Shown: one piece after another, positions 34,075 to 42,572 of the stretch
How positions within the stretch are numbered: the stretch's first letter is position 1
Layout of the letters: each line of letters begins with the position of its first letter
Assembly: GCA_965220095.1 (NCBI GenBank)
Contig: OZ244805.1
Location: forward strand, 2,294,001-2,358,000
Reading direction: 5' to 3'
DNA length: 64,000 bases
DNA from: Bin87 sp965220095
GTDB lineage: Bacteria > Chloroflexota > Dehalococcoidia > Lucifugimonadales > UBA3495
Position numbers and translations under genes: made by a program
The notes under the pieces: generated by a model
Told to the model about the DNA's origin: nothing
Databases searched by the model: none
The model's input: only the letters and a program-made list of their open reading frames with translations

Positions 34075-35978
34075 TGCGGGGCGGAGGCATGGGCGGCGGG
34101 ATGATGCAGGGGATGCGCGGCACCTCTGCCGACAGTATGTTCGCGCCGTCGAATGATCAACTGACGGATGAGGATGTAGTCGGGCGCGTTTACGACAATA
34201 GGGTCGTAGTGCGGTTCATGAGCTACATTAAGCCTTACAGTAAATTTGCCTTCATAGCCTTGGGGTCGCTGCTGGTATACGCCGCGTTCAACGCCGGAAT
34301 CCCGCTGCTGATCATGTATGGAATCGACTGGGCGATCGCCGAAGGTGAGGTAAACCGGGTACACATCATTGGCGCAGCCTTCATGGTGATCACGGTTATC
34401 CACTTCCTGTCGAACCGCTTGCAGTTCATATACATTTCGCGCACCGGGCAACACATCCTGTACGACCTGCGCACGGGAATGTTCAGCCACCTGCAAAACC
34501 AGTCCAACGCTTTCTATCACCGCACGCCCATCGGGCGCGTCATGTCCCGTATGCAATCGGATATCCTGCAATTGCAGGAGACTTTCGAACTGCTGGCGCT
34601 GGCGCTGGCCGAGTTGGTCACTGTCGGCGCGATCATTATCCTGATGCTGTGGGTCAACTGGCAGTTGGCGCTAGTCTGTATGTTTGTAGTGCCGGTGCTG
34701 ACCCTAATCATGATGTACTGGCAGCGGTTTGCGCGCCATTCCTTCATGCGGATTCGCCGGGCTATTGCCATGGTGAACGGCGAGTACAACCAGAACATAA
34801 CTGGTGTCCGGGTTGTGCAGAGTCTTAACCGGCAGGATGAGAACCTGGAACATTTCCGCGAACTGAATTCCGAATATCTGGATGCGAACCTGGAAGCCGC
34901 CCGTTATTCGGGTTTGCTGCAACCGTTGGTTGAGTTGCTGATCGGCTTGGGGATTGGGCTCGGCGTTGTGCTTTTCGGTGGTTTCCTGTTGCAGCGCGGC
35001 AGCCTGGAAGTGGGCGTTCTGGTCGCCTTTGCTTTCTGGATCCAGCGGTTCTTTGAGCCGATTCGCCAGTTGACGATGCAGTACAGCCAGCTCCAACGGG
35101 CAATGGCCGCCGGCGTCCGCATTTTTGAAGTCCTGGACCTTGATTCGGACATCCTCGACAAACCTGACGCCCCCACCTTGCCTGAAATTCAGGGTGATAT
35201 ACGTTACAAGAATGTGGGATTCCACTACGTGGAAGGTGTCGAGGTGCTGCGGGACGTGAACCTGCACATCAAAGCCGGAGAAAACGTGGCGTTGGTTGGG
35301 TCTACCGGGGCTGGCAAGAGTACGCTGGTGAACCTGTTGCACCGCTCGGCCGATGTTACCGACGGCGCGATTGAAATAGACGGGTATGATCTGCGCGACG
35401 TGAAGCGAAACTCACTGGTGCATCAGATGAGCATGGTGTTGCAGGAGCCTTACCTGTTTTCCGGCACCGTTCGGGATAACATCAGCTATCTGAACGAACA
35501 GGTTACCCATGATCAGGTGGTGGAAGCGGCCACGGCGGTGGGAGCGCACGACTTTATCATGGGGCTGGATAACGGATACGATTCAGTGCTGGCCGAACGA
35601 GGCGTTAACCTGAGCATCGGGCAACGGCAGCTGGTCAGCTTCGCCCGCGCCATCGTGAGCAACCCGCGGATCCTGGTGCTGGACGAGGCGACGGCCAACA
35701 TCGACACCCATACCGAGCTGCTGATCCAACGGGCGTTGAACCGCATTTTGCGAGGCCGCACGTCCATCGTCATTGCCCACCGGTTGTCCACCATCCGCAA
35801 CGCCGATAAAATCGTGGTGCTGGATCGCGGACGGGTGGCCGAGGTGGGCACCCACGACGAATTGCTGGAGGCGGGCGGGGTTTACTCTCAGCTTTACGCC
35901 ATCAACTACGGCTTGTCCGGCCCCAGCGTGGGTGTTGCGCCAACCGGCGGCGAGGTAATTGGGGCAGCCGACGACTGA
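34071..35978 (+). CDS. ABC exporter half-transporter, catalytic partner
   Basis: A 635-residue partner of the previous protein. A Met/Gly-rich cytoplasmic N-terminal extension (about 60 residues) precedes the six-helix membrane domain. The ATPase has Walker A VGSTGAGKSTLVN, signature LSIGQRQLVSFARAI (second Gly replaced by Ile), Walker B ILVLDEATANID with the catalytic Glu, and VIAHRLSTIRNADK. With the first subunit this gives one consensus and one degenerate site, as in TM287/288-type transporters. The ATG overlaps the stop of the first gene by four bases, implying translational coupling. Confidence 0.92.
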   Translation: MMRGGGMGGGMMQGMRGTSADSMFAPSNDQLTDEDVVGRVYDNRVVVRFMSYIKPYSKFAFIALGSLLVYAAFNAGIPLLIMYGIDWAIAEGEVNRVHIIGAAFMVITVIHFLSNRLQFIYISRTGQHILYDLRTGMFSHLQNQSNAFYHRTPIGRVMSRMQSDILQLQETFELLALALAELVTVGAIIILMLWVNWQLALVCMFVVPVLTLIMMYWQRFARHSFMRIRRAIAMVNGEYNQNITGVRVVQSLNRQDENLEHFRELNSEYLDANLEAARYSGLLQPLVELLIGLGIGLGVVLFGGFLLQRGSLEVGVLVAFAFWIQRFFEPIRQLTMQYSQLQRAMAAGVRIFEVLDLDSDILDKPDAPTLPEIQGDIRYKNVGFHYVEGVEVLRDVNLHIKAGENVALVGSTGAGKSTLVNLLHRSADVTDGAIEIDGYDLRDVKRNSLVHQMSMVLQEPYLFSGTVRDNISYLNEQVTHDQVVEAATAVGAHDFIMGLDNGYDSVLAERGVNLSIGQRQLVSFARAIVSNPRILVLDEATANIDTHTELLIQRALNRILRGRTSIVIAHRLSTIRNADKIVVLDRGRVAEVGTHDELLEAGGVYSQLYAINYGLSGPSVGVAPTGGEVIGAADD

Positions 35979-36007
35979 TTCCCCGCTGTTAATGCGGCGT
36001 ATTCCGG

Positions 36008-36892
36008 TCAGCCGGTTTCGAGGAACTCCCGGATCGCCGTAGCCAGCTCCTCCGGTTTGTCGTAGCCAATATCGTGAATGGTGTCTGGAATCCAGAGCAC
36101 CCGTCCGCTTTTCAGCGCAGCTTCGGCCGCGCCAACCATAATTTCCCGTTGCCGAGAGAATTGGGAATTGGCGCGCTCGGCGCGTGGGCCGGCGGCGACC
36201 ACCAGCGTGGGAGTTTCAACGCGCGGCAATATCAGCGATGGCGGTTCGGTCCACATTGTTTCCAGAACCTGCGCGTGGTTGTCCGGGCGCAAAATGTCCC
36301 GCATCTGGCCGTCCTCCCCTTCGTACACCATGGTCAGCGCGATGTCGGCCAGGTCGTTTCCCCAGCAGAAGGACAGGTTGGCCGACAGCGCGGAAAGATA
36401 TTCGTCCCGCGTGCCGGCGACGCGTCGGGGCGCCAGACGTTGCTGGAACGCTTCCCAGGTTGGCGTCGGCATCAACCCGCCGTCCTGGAAACCGCCGTCA
36501 ATCATGACCAGCTTCGCTACCCGGTCCGGGAATCTCGCCGCCAGATTGCTGGCAACGTGCCCGCCCCAGGAATGTCCGAGCACCGACGCCCGGTCGATGC
36601 CGAGGTGGTCGAGCAGGCCGACGGCATCCTCGGCCAGCGACTGCCAGTCGTAGCCGGAAGGCGCCTGGGTGGTCGAGCCGTGGCCGCGCTGGTCGGGTGC
36701 GATGATACGGTAGGCTGGGGCCAAACGGGGCGCCAGCCGGCGGTACCAGTGTCCCGATGAGGCCAGGCCGTGCAGCGCCAATATCGGCGGGCCGGCACCG
36801 GGCCATTCCAGGTAGTGAATGGTCAAATCGCCGATTTGCGCCGCCTGGGACGTGGGCCCGGCGCTGGCGTTGGCGGAATCCTGATTAGGCAT
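36008..36892 (-). CDS. alpha/beta-fold hydrolase
   Basis: A 294-residue alpha/beta hydrolase: oxyanion-hole region ILALHGLASSGHWYRRLAPRL, RIIAPDQRGHGSTTQAPSGYDW, nucleophile elbow VLGHSWGGHVA, a cap region, acid near LVVAAGPRAER, and the His in WIPDTIHDIGYDKPEEL. No signal peptide. The substrate (ester, epoxide or C-C bond) is not determined. Either ATG 36892 or TTG 36901 is a possible start; both have weak ribosome-binding sites. It ends close to the convergent ABC gene. Confidence 0.85.
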   Translation of the reverse strand: MPNQDSANASAGPTSQAAQIGDLTIHYLEWPGAGPPILALHGLASSGHWYRRLAPRLAPAYRIIAPDQRGHGSTTQAPSGYDWQSLAEDAVGLLDHLGIDRASVLGHSWGGHVASNLAARFPDRVAKLVMIDGGFQDGGLMPTPTWEAFQQRLAPRRVAGTRDEYLSALSANLSFCWGNDLADIALTMVYEGEDGQMRDILRPDNHAQVLETMWTEPPSLILPRVETPTLVVAAGPRAERANSQFSRQREIMVGAAEAALKSGRVLWIPDTIHDIGYDKPEELATAIREFLETG

Positions 36893-37003
36893 ATCGAACA
36901 ACTCGCTTGTGATTGGTCTTGGCCGAGATTATACCTTCCCCGGCGGGACCGCGGATTGGCCGGATTCCGGATTGGTGCGAGTGCCAGGGCCGGCTAACCC
37001 GTG

Positions 37004-37012
37004 TGCTAAAAT
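37004..37012 (+). promoter_or_regulatory. extended -10 promoter before pgi
   Basis: TGCTAAAAT fits TGnTATAAT with one mismatch and lies 40 bp before the pgi ATG, which has its own GAGGAGG ribosome-binding site. Confidence 0.45.
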
Positions 37013-37051
37013 TGGGCCCCGAGCTAGGATAATGAACACGAGGAGGCCGGA

Positions 37052-38677
37052 ATGACCGACGGTTATCATCTCGGCGGTTACGCCCAAGTGGTGTCGGCGG
37101 CGGCTGACCGGCTGGATGCCGAATCGGTCCCGGCTCGCCTGCACGCGCACGACTACACCCTGTGGAGCGACGACCCCACCGAGATTTCCGACCGACTCGC
37201 CTGGCTCACTCTGCCGACCGATATGGCGACACAGGTTGCCGACCTATGCAGGTTCGCCACGACACTGCGGGATGAAGGCTGCCGGCACGTCGTGTTGCTA
37301 GGGATGGGCGGCAGCAGTTTGGGCCCGGAAGTAATTCGGCAAACCATTGGTAACAGCGTCGGCTACCCGCAGATGCTCACGCTGGACAGCACGGTCCCCG
37401 ACTGGGTGGCTGCTACAACGGCGGGCATCGAACCGGCGCGCACCGTCTTTGTGCTGTCTTCAAAGTCCGGCACCACCACAGAGCCCAACGCCTTCTACGC
37501 GTATTTCCGCGACCTGATGGCTGGGCAGGTGGGCGTCAATGATGCCGGACGTCGTTTCCTGGCGGTTACCGACCCGGAAACTGCGTTGGTTCGGTTGGCG
37601 CAAACTGGAGGTTTCCGGCGGGTATTTCTCAACGACCCGAACGTCGGCGGGCGTTATTCGGTGCTGTCGCATTTTGGGTTGGTGCCGGCCGCGCTGGCCG
37701 GGGTCGATCTGGAGCGGTTGCTGGACAGCGCCCAACGAATGCAGCGGCGTTGCCTGGGCGCCGGCCAGGTTCGGGACAACCCCGGCGCCTGGCTGGGCAC
37801 GGTTATTGGCACCCTGGTGAAGGCGGGTCGAAACAAATTGACGCTGATCGCTTCCGACAGCATCGCCGGATTCGGCTTGTGGATAGAGCAGTTGCTGGCC
37901 GAAAGCACCGGTAAGAACGGCACCGGAGTCGTACCCGTCGCTGGTGAGCCGCAGCTGGAACCGGATTTTTACGGAGACGACCGTTTATTCGTGCAGTTGC
38001 GCCTGGCCTCGGATGACAACGTGAACGCTGATGCCCTGGCGAGCGCGTTGGCATACGCCGGGCACCCGGTGGTGCAGCTGGAAATGTTAGACGGCTATGA
38101 TTTGGGCGCTGAGTTTTACCGCTGGGAGTATGCCACCGCGATAATCGGCCAAATCCTCGGCATCCATCCGTTCGACCAGCCGGACGTGCAGGGCGCCAAA
38201 GACCAGACCGTGAGCCTGCTTGACCAGTATCAGCGGGACGGCAGTCTACCGAGGCTACAACCCGGGAAATTCGGGCAACTGGCGCATTTGCTGGAAAACA
38301 GCAACTCCGGCGACTATCTGGCGGTGATGGCCTACCTGGCTGATAGCCCGGCGACGCGGGTGGAACTCAACGCCTTGCGGGAACGAGTGCTGCGCAAATA
38401 TCGCATCGCTACCACCGTTGGCTACGGGCCGCGATTTTTGCATTCCACCGGCCAACTGCACAAGGGCGGGCCCGCCAGCGGGATTTTTTTGCAACTGACG
38501 CAGCAACGCTCGCACGATCTACCCATTCCGGGCTGGCCATTCAGTTTCGGCGTGTTGGCCGACGCCCAGGCGCTGGGCGATTTCCAGGCGTTGCAGGCTC
38601 TGGGTAGGCGAACGATGTCCTTGCCGTTGGCGGGCGACCCGGCAGCAGAAATCCGACGCCTCGTCGATCTCGTCTGA
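37052..38677 (+). CDS. pgi: glucose-6-phosphate isomerase
   Basis: A 541-residue isomerase interconverting glucose-6-P and fructose-6-P. SIS-domain signatures LLGMGGSSLGPEVIRQT and FVLSSKSGTTTEPNAF are clear, followed by GGRYSVLSHFGLVP, and a C-terminal segment with HPFDQPDVQGAKDQT. This is the type found alone or fused to transaldolase in Chloroflexota and Actinobacteria; no transaldolase domain is present here. GAGGAGG lies 7 nt before the ATG. A gnd gene follows after 38 bp, so the pair feeds the pentose phosphate pathway. Confidence 0.93.
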   Translation: MTDGYHLGGYAQVVSAAADRLDAESVPARLHAHDYTLWSDDPTEISDRLAWLTLPTDMATQVADLCRFATTLRDEGCRHVVLLGMGGSSLGPEVIRQTIGNSVGYPQMLTLDSTVPDWVAATTAGIEPARTVFVLSSKSGTTTEPNAFYAYFRDLMAGQVGVNDAGRRFLAVTDPETALVRLAQTGGFRRVFLNDPNVGGRYSVLSHFGLVPAALAGVDLERLLDSAQRMQRRCLGAGQVRDNPGAWLGTVIGTLVKAGRNKLTLIASDSIAGFGLWIEQLLAESTGKNGTGVVPVAGEPQLEPDFYGDDRLFVQLRLASDDNVNADALASALAYAGHPVVQLEMLDGYDLGAEFYRWEYATAIIGQILGIHPFDQPDVQGAKDQTVSLLDQYQRDGSLPRLQPGKFGQLAHLLENSNSGDYLAVMAYLADSPATRVELNALRERVLRKYRIATTVGYGPRFLHSTGQLHKGGPASGIFLQLTQQRSHDLPIPGWPFSFGVLADAQALGDFQALQALGRRTMSLPLAGDPAAEIRRLVDLV

Positions 38678-38715
38678 CGGAACCACGGCGCAACAGAGGA
38701 TCGAGGAGCAAAAGC

Positions 38716-39630
38716 TTGGAAATCGGAATGGTTGGCCTGGGCCGCATGGGCGGCAACATGGCCCAGCGATTGTTGCGTGGCGGCCACACGGTGGTGGCTT
38801 TTGACCAAAGCCCGGCCGCGTTGGCGGCCAACGTGTCGGGGGGCGCAGCCGGCGCAGGTTCTGTGGCCGATCTGGTCGGGCGGCTGGCTCCGCCGCGGGC
38901 GGTATGGCTCATGCTGCCCGCCGGTGAGGTTACGGAAGCCTCAATGGAGGAGCTGGGCGGGTTGCTGGCGCCGGGCGATGCCATCATCGACGGCGGCAAC
39001 GCCAACTACAAAGAAACCCTGCGCCGTGGCAAAACTCTGGCCGAGCGCGGTATCCACCTGCTGGACGCTGGCACCAGCGGCGGTATCTGGGGGCTGACCG
39101 AAGGCTATTCGCTGATGGTGGGCGGAGACCCGGACGTGTTCCGGCGACTGGAACCCATCTTTCAGGCCCTGGCTCCGGGGCCAGACCGGGGATACTGCCG
39201 GGTTGGGCCCACCGGAGCCGGCCACTTCACCAAGATGGTGCACAACGGCGTGGAATATGGCCTGATGCAAGCCTACGCCGAGGGTTTCGAGCTGCTGCAA
39301 GCCAAGCAGGATGACTTTGATCTGGATCTGCTGGCCATCGGCAAAACCTGGCAGTACGGCAGTGTGGTGCGCTCGTGGTTGCTGGATATGGCGGTGCGCG
39401 CGCTGGAGGAGGACGGAGACCTGGAGAGCCTGGCGTCCTACGTGGAGGATTCCGGTGAAGGGCGCTGGACGGTGAACGAGTCGGTGGAACTGGCGGTGCC
39501 GACTCCCGTAATCACGGCGGCGTTATACCAGCGGTTCCGTTCCCGACAGGAGCAACCGTTTAGCGGGCGTATGCTGGCCGCGCTGCGCAACCAGTTTGGC
39601 GGACACTCCGTCCGCAATATTGAGCCGTAA
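38716..39630 (+). CDS. gnd: 6-phosphogluconate dehydrogenase, decarboxylating
   Basis: A 304-residue, short (YqeC/GndA-like) 6-phosphogluconate dehydrogenase producing ribulose-5-P and CO2. Rossmann motif MVGLGRMGGNMAQRLLRGGH with a following Asp (VAFDQS) suggests NAD rather than NADP preference. IIDGGNANYKETLRRG, LDAGTSGGIWGL, GAGHFTKMVHNGVEYGLMQAYAEG (substrate Lys and Asn) are typical. The start is TTG 38716 with GAGGAG upstream and the reading E-I-G-M-V-G-L-G. Coupled to pgi. Confidence 0.95.
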   Translation: MEIGMVGLGRMGGNMAQRLLRGGHTVVAFDQSPAALAANVSGGAAGAGSVADLVGRLAPPRAVWLMLPAGEVTEASMEELGGLLAPGDAIIDGGNANYKETLRRGKTLAERGIHLLDAGTSGGIWGLTEGYSLMVGGDPDVFRRLEPIFQALAPGPDRGYCRVGPTGAGHFTKMVHNGVEYGLMQAYAEGFELLQAKQDDFDLDLLAIGKTWQYGSVVRSWLLDMAVRALEEDGDLESLASYVEDSGEGRWTVNESVELAVPTPVITAALYQRFRSRQEQPFSGRMLAALRNQFGGHSVRNIEP

Positions 39631-39656
39631 GCGAGCCTAAGAAATGGCTATGCTGT

Positions 39657-39869
39657 GCTTGGTTCAAGGACTGGTGCATTGAATCCACGGATACGCCATG
39701 GGCGGTTGGGGAGGCCGTGTTGGCCCGTACATTGGGCAATTCCACGCAAGCGGCGTACGCCAGCAGTGGTTTGTGCGATCGACGCAGAGCGCCGACGGAA
39801 GCCTGGGTGGGTTACCTGTCCCAGATTGCTGAGGTAGTCCACAACCGCATATTTTCGCTGACCGATTAG
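39657..39869 (+). pseudogene. tyrosine recombinase (integrase) C-terminal remnant
   Basis: Directly after gnd an open frame without a start reads WFKDWCIESTDTPWAVGEAV, LARTLGNSTQAAYASSGLCD and RRRAPTEAWVGYLS. This matches the end of P4-type phage/island integrases (F-R-D-W ... A-L-A-H-x-x-x-N-x-x-E-x-A-Y-x-R-x-D-L-x-x-K-R-R-x-L-M-x-x-W-A-x-Y-L), including the Tyr of the A-Y motif. The rest of the gene is absent. It marks the edge of a former mobile element or island. Confidence 0.6.
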
Positions 39870-40196
39870 ACTGACACAATCGCTGGACAACGACAGCGCA
39901 ATCGGGTCAAATCTCGGTCGGCGTTGACCAGAGGTTAGGCCATCGCTTCGCCGGTCATGAGCGCCCGCCGGATACGGCGAGGGTTGAATCCGTCGTTCCT
40001 TGATGAGGTCGCCATTGTCAGCGTAGCCAATAGTGCGGGCCCAGGCCAGGTGCGCATTGGCCCAACGACAGCAAGAAGGGGTATAATTTTTGCTAACTTA
40101 TGCAAAAATCCAATTTGCTTTGGCGCTCCGTTCCGATGTCCAACCGGGAGAAGGGCATAATGGAGTGTCTCACGAAATATTGAAGAGGAGATAGAT
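39870..40196. other. intergenic region with a TATAAT box
   Basis: No gene is recognised in this 327-bp stretch. TATAAT at 40082-40087 is a good -10 candidate for the downstream VOC gene (start 40197); TTGGCC at 40057-40062 is a poor -35 at 19-bp spacing. Confidence 0.4.
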
Positions 40197-40751
40197 ATGC
40201 CAGCGAAAGTCAAAGGACTCGGTCATATCGGTTTCTACGTTCATGACCTGGATCTAATGAAAGACTTCTACGGTAATTTCATGGGCATGACGGTGACCAA
40301 GGTCGGTCCGCTCGGAGTGTTTTTCAGTGCGGACCCGGAGGCGGTCGACCACGAGATAGCCCTGATTAACGGACGGACTTCGCTCGAAGACCCGCACTGG
40401 ATCCAGCAGATTTCAATGCGGGTAGATTCCCTCGATGATCTGCGGGACTTCAAGCGTCGCATCCAGGCGCACGGGTACCAGCTGGACCGCATCGTCACTC
40501 ACGCCAGCGCTATCGGTTGCTACTTCCGCGATCCGGAGAACAACCCCACCGAGGTGTTCTGGCTAACCGGCTATGAGTCGTGGGCCCAGATCGGCATCCC
40601 AATTGACATTGACCAGTCGGACCAAGAGGTTATGGCAGAAGTGCTTCGGTCCTGGCAGACGGTCCAAAACGTCGAAATGGGCAAGGCGCCTAGCCCGGAA
40701 ACGCTCAACGCCATCCGCGAGCTGAACTCGGTCGCGGCCGCCAGCGGGTAA
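40197..40751 (+). CDS. VOC-family protein, extradiol-dioxygenase-like
   Basis: A 184-residue VOC protein: GLGHIGFYVHDLDLMKDFYGNFMGM, VDHEIALING, PHWIQQISMRVDSLDDLRDFKRRI and CYFRDPENNPTEVFWLTG. His in GLGHIGF, His in DPHW and Glu in PTEVFW fit the 2-His-1-carboxylate Fe site of extradiol dioxygenases, here as a one-domain form. A C-terminal tail of about 60 residues extends beyond the domain. GAGGAG lies 6 nt upstream of the ATG. The substrate is probably an aromatic ring-cleavage intermediate, by inference. Confidence 0.8.
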   Translation: MPAKVKGLGHIGFYVHDLDLMKDFYGNFMGMTVTKVGPLGVFFSADPEAVDHEIALINGRTSLEDPHWIQQISMRVDSLDDLRDFKRRIQAHGYQLDRIVTHASAIGCYFRDPENNPTEVFWLTGYESWAQIGIPIDIDQSDQEVMAEVLRSWQTVQNVEMGKAPSPETLNAIRELNSVAAASG

Positions 40752-40756
40752 GCTCG

Positions 40757-41026
40757 CGGGCAGACCCGGACGAGCCGTTTCAGCTGCGAGTATTCATTGA
40801 CCGAAGCGTGGTCGAGGTCTTCGCCAGCCGAGGTCTTTGCAAATGGCAAGCAGTGTGTCGCCGTGCGAGTCCATACCGGCCGGAAAGATAGCGCCGGGTT
40901 CTCTCGTTGCGCTCCCAGGGTGCCGGCGCTGAGTTGAAGTCGCTGAATTCGTGTGAGATGGAGACCATCTACGAGCGTGAGCGCACGATGGCAGGCCGGC
41001 AACGCGCTGCTGAGCGGAGAAGGTAG
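40757..41026 (+). pseudogene. GH32 (fructanase/invertase) C-terminal remnant
   Basis: In one frame DEPFQLRVFIDRSVVEVFAS is the hallmark of the GH32 C-terminal beta-sandwich. The match continues in a second frame (AVRVHTGRKDSAGFS) and then a third (SQGAGAELKSLNSCEMETIY), ending at TAG 41026. Catalytic N-terminal propeller sequence is absent, so only the last ~90 residues of a sucrose/fructan-degrading enzyme remain, broken by at least two frameshifts. Confidence 0.65.
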
Positions 41027-41067
41027 TGACGATATGAAGCAATGCGTACCGGCGCTCGCCTGGAATC

Positions 41068-41132
41068 AGCGAGATGGCGGGGTTTCATGACCCGCCATCT
41101 CGCTGTTGACGTTGGGCAATGAGGCCCAACGT
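41068..41132. terminator. two consecutive hairpins
   Basis: A perfect 14-bp stem (AGCGAGATGGCGGG and complement, 41068-41104) and a 9-bp stem (ACGTTGGGC / GCCCAACGT, 41109-41132) lie just beyond the stop of the CMD-family gene. No T-runs, so the terminator type is uncertain. Confidence 0.5.
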
Positions 41133-41140
41133 AACCGTCC

Positions 41141-41926
41141 TTAAGCGTTCATAAAGATGTCGTTGGCTACGTCCATGGCGCCGCGCGCAAAGGGGATGCC
41201 GGAATACAGCGTCATGTGGCCGAAGACCTCGATAATCTGATCCTGGGTCAGGCCGATGTTCAGAGCGCCCCGGATGTGGCTGCGCAGTGGGCCTTCCCGG
41301 CCGAGCGTGGCCAGGCAGGTCATGGTACAGATGCAGCGGCTGGTCAGGTCCAGGCCGGGGCGGGTCCACGTTGCGCCCCAGTAGTATTCGGCGGTGATGC
41401 GACCCAGTTCGCGCTCGGCTTGGGTGGGCGGGGCCGGCCGTCCCCCGGGTTGCGTGCCCATGTAGTTGCGGCGGTATTCTTCGCCACGCTGGAACAGGCT
41501 GTCCGGGTCTTCATTGGTGTCGTGGATGCGGGCCGGCGTAAAGTCGATGCCGCGCTCCTCGAATATTTCCTTGATGATGCTGAGGGAGTTGATGCCGGCG
41601 GGTGCGCCTCCGTACCAGGTATCGTGGATTATCAGCTCCACAATCTGTTCCGGCGTCAATCCGAGATTCAGCGCGTTGCCGAGGTGGCGGCGGAGCTGGT
41701 TCTCCCGCTGCAACACGATGAGGGAAGACAGCGTTACCATCTCCCGCTGCACCGGGGTCAGGGCCGGACGCTTCCAGATGGTGCCGAACAATGCCTCGCC
41801 GAGGATGCGTTCCAGGTCGGGAGCGATGTCCCACGCGCCAGGCGCCGAACCGCCGCCGATGACACCGCCGCCGAACATCCGGCGGGTTTCCTGACCTCGT
41901 TCATAACGGTCATCCAATTCGCTCAT
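41141..41926 (-). CDS. carboxymuconolactone decarboxylase family protein, two CMD domains
   Basis: A 261-residue protein with two CMD modules: residues about 35-115 (LTPVQREMVTLSSLIVLQRE ... LRRHLGNALNLGLTPEQIVELI) and about 175-260 (RCICTMTCLATLGREGPLRS ... RGALNIGLTQDQIIEVFGHM). The conserved His in RRHLGNALN and RSHIRGALN is kept; the CxxC of AhpD-type peroxidases is absent, so it is of the decarboxylase type rather than a peroxidase. ATG 41926 with GGAGG upstream was chosen; a longer ORF to 42058 runs through promoter-like sequence. Confidence 0.85.
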   Translation of the reverse strand: MSELDDRYERGQETRRMFGGGVIGGGSAPGAWDIAPDLERILGEALFGTIWKRPALTPVQREMVTLSSLIVLQRENQLRRHLGNALNLGLTPEQIVELIIHDTWYGGAPAGINSLSIIKEIFEERGIDFTPARIHDTNEDPDSLFQRGEEYRRNYMGTQPGGRPAPPTQAERELGRITAEYYWGATWTRPGLDLTSRCICTMTCLATLGREGPLRSHIRGALNIGLTQDQIIEVFGHMTLYSGIPFARGAMDVANDIFMNA

Positions 41927-42025
41927 TTTTGCCTCCGTGTTTATGGTCGTGGGTAGAACGCCGGCAGTGTACGGGTGAACCGGGCGAGGCGCAACCGGTT
42001 GTAAAATGGGTATGGGACTGTAAGG

Positions 42026-42031
42026 TATAAT
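42026..42031 (+). promoter_or_regulatory. -10 box before the coiled-coil gene
   Basis: A perfect TATAAT 55 bp before the ATG at 42087; no clear -35 at normal spacing. Confidence 0.4.
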
Positions 42032-42086
42032 CCCGTGCATAGAAACCTTTGGCCGCACCTATTGGTTGATCATTGGAGTGTGAGCA

Positions 42087-42548
42087 ATGACCACTGTTGA
42101 AGCACGCCTGAGCCGGTTGGAAGGCGTATATGAACACTTGGCGACTAAGGCTGATATTGCCGAGCTGAGGTCGGAGGTGTTAAGCGCCAACGCCGAGTTG
42201 AAGTCAGAGGTGTTAAGCGCCAACGCCGAGCTGAGGTCGGAGATGCAAAGCGCCAACGCCGAGCTGAGGTCGGAGATGCAAAGCGCCAACGCCGAGTTGA
42301 GGTCGGAGATGCAAAGCGCCAACGCCGAGTTGAGGTCGGAGATGCAAAGCGCCAACACCGGACTGAGGTCGGATATGCAATGCACCACCGCCGAGCTGAG
42401 GTCAGAAATAAAAGGTGTTGAGGCATCGCTACGCCAGGAAATGCAGGAGATGAAGGTAAGCTTAATCAAATGGATGGTCGGCGTTCAAATCAGCGTAGCC
42501 GGCATTATGGTAGGAGGGGGAATAGCGGCATTGGCGATTTTGGTTTAG
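42087..42548 (+). CDS. coiled-coil protein with C-terminal membrane helix
   Basis: A 153-residue protein: N-terminal MTTVEARLSRLEGVYEHL and KADIAELRSEV, then an 11-residue unit S-A-N-A-E-L-R-S-E-M-Q repeated about seven times, then EASLRQEMQEMKVSLIKW and a hydrophobic C-terminal helix (VGVQISVAGIMVGGGIAALAILV). The 11-residue period predicts a right-handed or hendecad coiled coil. It should be tail-anchored with the coil in the cytoplasm. GGAGTGTGAGC precedes the ATG. Function unknown; analogous to 9820-10407 with opposite topology. Confidence 0.75.
   Translation: MTTVEARLSRLEGVYEHLATKADIAELRSEVLSANAELKSEVLSANAELRSEMQSANAELRSEMQSANAELRSEMQSANAELRSEMQSANTGLRSDMQCTTAELRSEIKGVEASLRQEMQEMKVSLIKWMVGVQISVAGIMVGGGIAALAILV
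42163..42420 (+). repeat. 33-bp in-frame tandem repeats
   Basis: GCCAACGCCGAGCTGAGGTC with GGAGATGCAAAGC forms a 33-bp unit repeated about seven times, with the centre units almost identical, so unit number probably varies between strains. Outer units are more diverged. Confidence 0.9.
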
Positions 42549-42572
42549 CTCGCAAATCTCTCGAACCGCATC

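Noticed and set aside
42163..42420. Regular 33-bp repeats as a CRISPR array
   Set aside because: The repeats abut directly, are in frame in a protein-coding gene and have no spacers.
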